From Oribacterium sp. UBA6992 (GTDB taxonomy: Bacteria > Bacillota > Clostridia > Lachnospirales > Lachnospiraceae), in contig DJXY01000103.1 of NCBI GenBank assembly GCA_002449915.1, positions 1 through 11,697 of the forward strand: a stretch of DNA of 11,697 nt, written 5' to 3'. The position numbers and the translations under genes are program-made. A model generated the notes under the pieces. The model was given only the letters and a program-made list of their open reading frames with translations. It was not told the DNA's origin and did not search any database. Positions 7,728-11,697 of the stretch are shown here, one piece after another; position 1 is the stretch's first letter; each line of letters begins with the position of its first letter.

Positions 7728-7733
7728 TATACT
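7728..7733 (+). promoter_or_regulatory. Weak -10 candidate for the MATE gene
   Basis: TATACT matches five of six -10 bases; AGAACA 18 nt upstream (7704-7709) is a poor -35. If used, transcription would begin near 7740, exactly where the hairpin leader starts. Confidence 0.25.
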
Positions 7734-7739
7734 CGACAA

Positions 7740-7790
7740 TGCCAGGAAATTCACCTGTTCTGTGATGCGATACCTGGCAATTGCAACGCA
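7740..7790 (+). promoter_or_regulatory. Structured leader hairpin upstream of the MATE gene
   Basis: TGCCAGG (7740-7746) pairs perfectly with CCTGGCA (7773-7779). Inside the loop TCAC (7751-7754) pairs with GTGA (7762-7765). TGCG in the remaining loop (7766-7769) can pair with CGCA downstream (7787-7790), which would give a pseudoknot. No U-tract follows, so it is not a simple terminator. It could be a regulatory RNA leader or an operator for a repressor of the exporter. It does not match any riboswitch core I know (ykkC/guanidine, cobalamin, TPP, FMN, preQ1 and c-di-GMP-I were considered). Confidence 0.33.
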
Positions 7791-7823
7791 GCTATAAATA
7801 TTATTAGAGGAGTGTCGGAAATC

Positions 7824-9140
7824 ATGCAATCTACCGATCCAACATTGACACAATCGACTACACCAAGGTCTCTTTTCATCCGCTATGTCGCGCAAAATAT
7901 CTTCGGGCAGATCGGGATGTCCGCGTACATCCTTGTAGACACGTATTTTATCTCCAAAGCAGAGGGCGCTGACGGCATTACCGCGTTAAATCTCGTTCTG
8001 CCTTTTTTTAACCTGATCTATGCCTTTGGAGCCATGTATGCCATCGGCTCCGCCACCCGCTTCACGATACTCCGGGCACGAGGGCAAAAGGACGCGGACC
8101 TGTATTTCACCAATGCCGTTTTCTGGGCAATCCTCACCGGTATTCCTTTTATGCTGGCGGGCACCCTGGCGCCGGAACCCATCATCCGTCTCCTCGGAGG
8201 CAACCAGACCATTGTAAACGTCGGTGTTCCCTATATGCGCATATTTATGCTTTTTGCCCCGCTTTTTATGGTGAACCAGATCTTCAATGCATTCACAAGG
8301 AACGACGGCGCACCGACAACCGCAATGCTTGCGACGATGATGAGCGGCATCTTTAACATGGTTTTTGACTACATCTTTATGTTTCCGTGCCACATGGGCA
8401 TGGCTGGCGCTGCGCTCGCGACAGTATTTTCGCCCTGCGTCGGAATCACCATCTGCAGCACGCACATCCTGTCGCGGCGAAGCGGTGTGAAATTTCTCCG
8501 GCGGCTTCCGTCTCTCCGGAGGATCATTTCCGCGTCGCAGCTCGGCATTTCCGGATTCATCGGAGAGATCGCGTCTGCAGTAACGACCGTAGTATTCAAT
8601 TACCTCATCCTCGGACTCAGCGGAAACACCGGTGTCGCTGCATTTGGCGTGATCTGCAATATCGCACTCGTCGTGACATCTGTATTTAATGGTGTTTCCC
8701 AGGGCGCACAGCCGCTTTTCAGCCGCTATTACGGGATGCGAATGCAGGATGCGCTGAAGGAAACGCTGGGGCTTGCGATCCGGACTTCGCTGCTCTTTGC
8801 CGCCGGATTTCTGATTCTCTTTAACCTGTTTCCAGCAGAGATTGTCGACGTATTTAATTCCGGTAATAATCCGGAGATGGCAAGACTTGCAGAGACCGGG
8901 ATGCGGCTCTATTTCATCGGCTATCTTTTTGCCGGTTTTAACATCATCGGCAGCGGGTATCTCGGCGCGACCGCCAATGCTCTCTGGGCGCTGATCACGT
9001 CTCTCTCTCGAGGCGTTGTGTTCATCATCCTCTGTGCAGTAATCATGGCGGCGGTCTTTGGCATGCAGGGAATCTGGCTTGCCTTCACCGTATCTGAGCT
9101 TCTGACCGCTGGCATCACAGCATTTGCCCTACGCAGGTAA
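7824..9140 (+). CDS. MATE-family multidrug/cation antiporter
   Basis: Integral membrane efflux protein of 438 residues, the usual MATE length, predicted to export cationic drugs or metabolites in exchange for Na+ or H+. Twelve hydrophobic segments fill the protein after a short polar N-terminus. Family marks are the first-helix stretch IGMSAYILVDTYFISK, the motif FNMVFDYIFMF near the end of the first half, and SQGAQPLFSRYYG in the second half, the equivalent of the conserved GxxQGAQPxxxYNYG. It resembles the MepA branch. The start is taken as ATG 7824. AGAGGAG (7806-7812) lies 11 nt upstream, slightly long, while an in-frame GTG at 7812 would overlap that site. A structured leader precedes it, and its stop codon lies inside a 12-bp hairpin shared with the converging gene. 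The substrate cannot be inferred. Confidence 0.94.
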   Translation: MQSTDPTLTQSTTPRSLFIRYVAQNIFGQIGMSAYILVDTYFISKAEGADGITALNLVLPFFNLIYAFGAMYAIGSATRFTILRARGQKDADLYFTNAVFWAILTGIPFMLAGTLAPEPIIRLLGGNQTIVNVGVPYMRIFMLFAPLFMVNQIFNAFTRNDGAPTTAMLATMMSGIFNMVFDYIFMFPCHMGMAGAALATVFSPCVGITICSTHILSRRSGVKFLRRLPSLRRIISASQLGISGFIGEIASAVTTVVFNYLILGLSGNTGVAAFGVICNIALVVTSVFNGVSQGAQPLFSRYYGMRMQDALKETLGLAIRTSLLFAAGFLILFNLFPAEIVDVFNSGNNPEMARLAETGMRLYFIGYLFAGFNIIGSGYLGATANALWALITSLSRGVVFIILCAVIMAAVFGMQGIWLAFTVSELLTAGITAFALRR

Positions 9141-9168
9141 TCGGCATCGGATGATTCCGATTACCTGC
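9133..9168. terminator. Perfect 12-bp hairpin between convergent genes, probable bidirectional terminator or barrier
   Basis: GCAGGTAATCGG (9133-9144), a 12-nt loop, CCGATTACCTGC (9157-9168). The stem includes the stop codon of the MATE gene and ends two bases before the stop of the GST-like gene, filling the 29-nt gap. Neither side is followed by a T-tract, so it is not a canonical intrinsic terminator. It may end transcription inefficiently, protect both mRNA 3' ends, or limit readthrough. A shorter alternative stem, ATCGG (9146-9150) with CCGAT (9157-9161), competes with it. Confidence 0.55.
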
Positions 9169-9169
9169 A

Positions 9170-11050
9170 TCAGCTCTCCGCACCGAGATCATACCAGGAT
9201 GGATCGATCGAAAACCGGCGGTTATCGGTAAGAAGGATCGGATGTGTCGGATCTTCGGAAAGAGAAGCCCTTCCGGTTTCCTGCTTCCAAAGCGCATCCA
9301 GATCCACCTTTGGCAGTGCCAGATCATAGTGCGCACTTGCCCAGTAACCATCCCCCTCATCCTTGGGATCTGCCTTGGCAATATAGCTTTTAAGATCCGT
9401 ATGATGCATAAATGCAGGGATCTGGTACAGCTCCCGGAGATATGGAAAGAGGTTTTTATAATCGACAATTCGATGAAGCGTCGGACCGACATGACGGGAG
9501 TAGCCTACATCAAACCGGCATAGCGTGACAAACAGCTTCACATCACATTCCGTCACATGATCGCCCAACAAAAAGCGTTTATTCTGAAGATTTTGGTCCA
9601 GACGATCCAAAGCCGCATAAAAGGTCTGGTACGCATCCATAAATTCCTGCAGCTTAACAGAAGTCAGCATGATCGTAACGGCATCCGTGACAGAAGACTG
9701 AATATAAGTATTCTCCGCGGCAATCTCAGCCTTAAGCTCCTCCGGGGAAACCGTCGCGCCGTCCGGCAGGTCCGCAAGCTCCTTAAGAATTGCCTGCTCC
9801 TGTACATTACGATCATCGATAAAGGGAGGAAGATCTGCCGGATCCTTAACTACCGGATTTACAGCCTCCGATTCCTCCAGGATTTTGGTACTTGGAATTT
9901 GCCGGAGACGCTGATACGCCGCACGGTCCTTCGCAACAACCTCTGGAGCAAAAATTTCCCTGGTCTTCTCTCCACGCATCGTGCCGGCATCAGCTTCCGG
10001 GAGAAATTTATGAAGCGGATCTCCGGACAAACGCGCGCGATCGGTCGGCTGTCCCCAGAAGCTCTCAAAATTGATCTGCTTAAGGAAACGGTAGTTAAAG
10101 GACCGCCGGAAAATTCCGGTTTCATTTACCTCCGGCTCTGCAAAATCCACAAAGTATGTATTATTGCGAAATGCCGGGATCTGCCAGAGATCTCGTGCAT
10201 AGCCCCAGAGATTTTTATACGCAAACAACGGATGCTTTGTTTCACCGATCTGCCAGGTGTAGCGGATGTCCAGTCGGGAGAGCGTCACATACAGGCGAAT
10301 GTCACTGTCCGTCACATAATCGCCAAAGAGGAATCGTTTCGTTTCCAGGCGTTTCTCAAGCTGGTCAAGCGCGGCATATAAGGTATGGAACGCTTCAAAA
10401 TGTCCTTCATTACTCCGGGAAAAAGAAGAACGGTAAACCGCATTATTGACATTGTCAAAAAGCCAGAGATTCATCTTGTCAATCTCTGCTCTCAGATCTT
10501 CAGGGTAAAGCTCAGGTGCTCCCGGTTTATGCCATGGACGGAACTGCACCTCCAGATAATTGGTAAGCCAGTTATAATCGTTGTTGACTACCTTCTTTTC
10601 CACAGTATCGATGAGTGCCGGAACTGTCGTACGTCCGGCATAATGGTCATCCGCCCGGTAATATGCTTCCGACAGAAACTGATCCCCCAGAACCGGATCA
10701 ACATTTCCATCATTATAGACATATTCCCAGCCAAGATTCTTTTTATGCGGAGCATGCTCTACCATATTGACGGAAATCTGGTCCTCCAGACCTTCCAGCT
10801 CCCGGACGATCGAAGCGCGGTTGCTCCAGTGGCAGAGCTTTGCCCAGATCAGACGATATCGTCCTCCCCCGGCGGCTTTCAGCTGATCTGCGCCATCCCC
10901 AAACGGTTTGGTGAAATGGTTTGGTTGTCTCCGGAAGTATCCGTTCCGGTCAATTTCGCTCACCGTTTCTCTGGGACGCACACGGATTTTTCTACCATTC
11001 ACCTCTTCATAATCAAATGCAGCTTCCACGGTTTTATTTATCTTAGCCAC
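9170..11050 (-). CDS. Glutathionyl-hydroquinone-reductase-like GST with duplicated C-terminal domain
   Basis: Related to Xi-class/omega-like GSTs (E. coli YqjG, yeast Ecm4), which reduce glutathionyl-hydroquinones through an N-terminal thioredoxin-fold cysteine. Numbering is from GTG 11050, chosen because AGGAGG (11063-11058) sits 7 nt upstream; an ATG at 11056 is only 1 nt from it. The 626 residues compare with about 320 in the family. Residues 1-170 carry the family N-terminus (VNGRKIRVRPRETVSEIDRN, RYRLIW) and the thioredoxin fold. The motif is CHWSNR (73-78) instead of CPWAHR, so the Cys remains but Pro and His are changed. VPALID (143-148) holds the cis-Pro, and the glutathione-binding NES-type motif reads NNDY (156-159). 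Residues 183-350 are the helical C-terminal domain, and 436-606 repeat it (KRFLFGDYVTDSDIRLYVTL against KRFLLGDHVTECDVKLFVTL) without a second complete thioredoxin domain. It lies 53 nt downstream of the acetyltransferase gene, probably in one operon. Catalysis on glutathione is doubtful. Confidence 0.88.
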   Translation of the reverse strand: MAKINKTVEAAFDYEEVNGRKIRVRPRETVSEIDRNGYFRRQPNHFTKPFGDGADQLKAAGGGRYRLIWAKLCHWSNRASIVRELEGLEDQISVNMVEHAPHKKNLGWEYVYNDGNVDPVLGDQFLSEAYYRADDHYAGRTTVPALIDTVEKKVVNNDYNWLTNYLEVQFRPWHKPGAPELYPEDLRAEIDKMNLWLFDNVNNAVYRSSFSRSNEGHFEAFHTLYAALDQLEKRLETKRFLFGDYVTDSDIRLYVTLSRLDIRYTWQIGETKHPLFAYKNLWGYARDLWQIPAFRNNTYFVDFAEPEVNETGIFRRSFNYRFLKQINFESFWGQPTDRARLSGDPLHKFLPEADAGTMRGEKTREIFAPEVVAKDRAAYQRLRQIPSTKILEESEAVNPVVKDPADLPPFIDDRNVQEQAILKELADLPDGATVSPEELKAEIAAENTYIQSSVTDAVTIMLTSVKLQEFMDAYQTFYAALDRLDQNLQNKRFLLGDHVTECDVKLFVTLCRFDVGYSRHVGPTLHRIVDYKNLFPYLRELYQIPAFMHHTDLKSYIAKADPKDEGDGYWASAHYDLALPKVDLDALWKQETGRASLSEDPTHPILLTDNRRFSIDPSWYDLGAES

Positions 11051-11057
11051 TTCCATG

Positions 11058-11063
11058 CCTCCT
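11058..11063 (-). promoter_or_regulatory. Ribosome binding site that sets the GTG start of the GST-like gene
   Basis: On the minus strand AGGAGG is followed by 7 nt and GTG at 11050. The in-frame ATG at 11056 is only one base away and the ATG at 11095 has no such site. The resulting N-terminus, MAKINKTVEAAF, fits the family. Confidence 0.75.
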
Positions 11064-11103
11064 GTAATTATTGGAAAATCCAGCTCTAACAACATTCAAA
11101 GTA

Positions 11104-11646
11104 TCAAAGATATTTCTCCACGAGTACGCAGGTAAATGACAATGGTCCGGCTTTCCCCTCTGCCCGTTCCTTTGCAATCTCCACGACGCGCTCCTTTTTC
11201 TGCGCGGCCTCCTCCGGGAAATACTGCGCGTAGACCTCGTCAGAACGAGTCTCATATCCGATCGCGTTATAAAAGCCTACGGAACGGTCCTGGCTCGTGA
11301 TCAGTACATGATGGTAACCGTTTTCCTTAATCCACTTCTCCGCTTCGGCAATCATCCTTGCGCCGATTCCGGTCCTCTGCTGCTCCCTCACGGTTGCGAC
11401 ACGCTCAATTTTGGCATAACCGTTTTTCGGACCTCCATGATAGGCAATCCTGCATCCGGAGACCGGCTTATGCTCCTTGAGCAGGATGACCGCGTGGATG
11501 TCATCTTCCGGACCATCGTGACCAAATTCCAGCTCTACCGGGATTCCCTGTCCTACAACAAACGAGTCCAGACGGATGTAGTCATATGCAATCTTCTGCC
11601 ACCGTGGGGAATCCCCCGTGACTCTATATACTTCAATATTTGACAT
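11104..11646 (-). CDS. GNAT-family N-acetyltransferase, ElaA/YjcF-like
   Basis: Acetyl-CoA-dependent N-acetyltransferase of 180 residues with a single GNAT domain. Strand 3 and the central motif read KIERVATVREQQRTGIGARM (residues about 79-98). They include the acetyl-CoA pyrophosphate loop QQRTGIGA in the expected Q/RxxGxG/A form, followed by helix MIAEAEKWIKENG. The later SQDRSVGFYNAIGY is the usual motif B with the FY pair that positions acetyl-CoA. The region before it (RLDSFVVGQGIPVELEFGHD) resembles ElaA and Bacillus YjcF, whose substrates are not firmly known. A C-terminal extension of about 40 residues (from QYFPEEAAQKK) is longer than in those relatives. AGAAAGG (11660-11654) lies 7 nt before the ATG. 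It is the first gene of a likely two-gene unit with the GST-like gene 53 nt downstream; its own promoter would be at or beyond the right edge. Confidence 0.92.
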   Translation of the reverse strand: MSNIEVYRVTGDSPRWQKIAYDYIRLDSFVVGQGIPVELEFGHDGPEDDIHAVILLKEHKPVSGCRIAYHGGPKNGYAKIERVATVREQQRTGIGARMIAEAEKWIKENGYHHVLITSQDRSVGFYNAIGYETRSDEVYAQYFPEEAAQKKERVVEIAKERAEGKAGPLSFTCVLVEKYL

Positions 11647-11697
11647 TTTTCTGCCTTTCTGATGTATCTGGTCGATATGTATTTACCTGATTTATAT

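Noticed and set aside
9557..10381. 274-codon open frame on the plus strand
   Set aside because: It is antisense to the GST-like gene, has no plausible ribosome binding site and encodes a composition typical of a shadow frame; the minus-strand protein has clear family motifs.
10385..11089. 234-codon open frame on the plus strand
   Set aside because: It is antisense to the GST-like N-terminal domain; the opposite strand carries conserved motifs.
1..11697. CRISPR arrays, transposases, integrases, toxin-antitoxin or defence genes
   Set aside because: None of the genes or repeats in the window has the required motifs or regular repeat-spacer layout.

Overview
The window looks like a chromosomal segment of a low-to-mid GC anaerobic Firmicute, most likely a Lachnospiraceae-type Clostridium relative. 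This is inferred from strong AGGAGG-type ribosome binding sites, short intergenic gaps, an exporter half-transporter of the Bacillus YfiB/YheI kind, and a soluble PAS/GGDEF/EAL protein of the style common in that family. It cannot be proven from sequence alone. I see no rRNA, tRNA, CRISPR array, insertion sequence, phage gene or recognisable defence island.

Layout from left to right. (1) Positions 1-1182, minus strand: the 5' two-thirds of an ABC exporter gene that leaves the window inside its Walker A motif. (2) Positions 1183-1395: an AT-rich divergent promoter region with two perfect inverted repeats. (3) Positions 1396-2271, plus strand: a LysR-type regulator, the obvious candidate to control the exporter and itself. 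(4) Positions 2358-7061, minus strand: one very large gene for a 1567-residue cytosolic cyclic-di-GMP protein. It has an N-terminal PAS, degenerate GGDEF and intact EAL phosphodiesterase module, then three PAS-like domains, a second degenerate GGDEF, a cysteine-rich PAS and a GAF-like domain. It ends in an intact GGDEF cyclase. A near-consensus promoter sits upstream at 7108-7136. (5) Positions 7062-7352: non-coding. (6) Positions 7353-7691, plus strand: an unrecognised 112-residue protein. (7) Positions 7824-9140, plus strand: a MATE-family exporter behind a structured leader. (8) A perfect 12-bp hairpin separates it from the converging gene at 9170. (9) Positions 11646 down to 9170, minus strand: a probable two-gene operon of an ElaA/YjcF-like GNAT acetyltransferase followed by a glutathionyl-hydroquinone-reductase-like GST. 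The GST is about twice the normal length because its C-terminal helical domain is duplicated.

Taken together the region is an accessory or stress neighbourhood: two efflux systems, a thiol-transferase-like protein, an acetyltransferase and a multi-input second-messenger enzyme. Nothing in the sequence shows that these units act in one pathway. The most unusual items are the GST-like protein, with its duplicated helical domain and altered active-site and thiol-binding motifs, and the ten-domain cyclic-di-GMP protein, with its Cys-cluster PAS and intact phosphodiesterase and cyclase modules at opposite ends. No completely new multi-gene system is evident.
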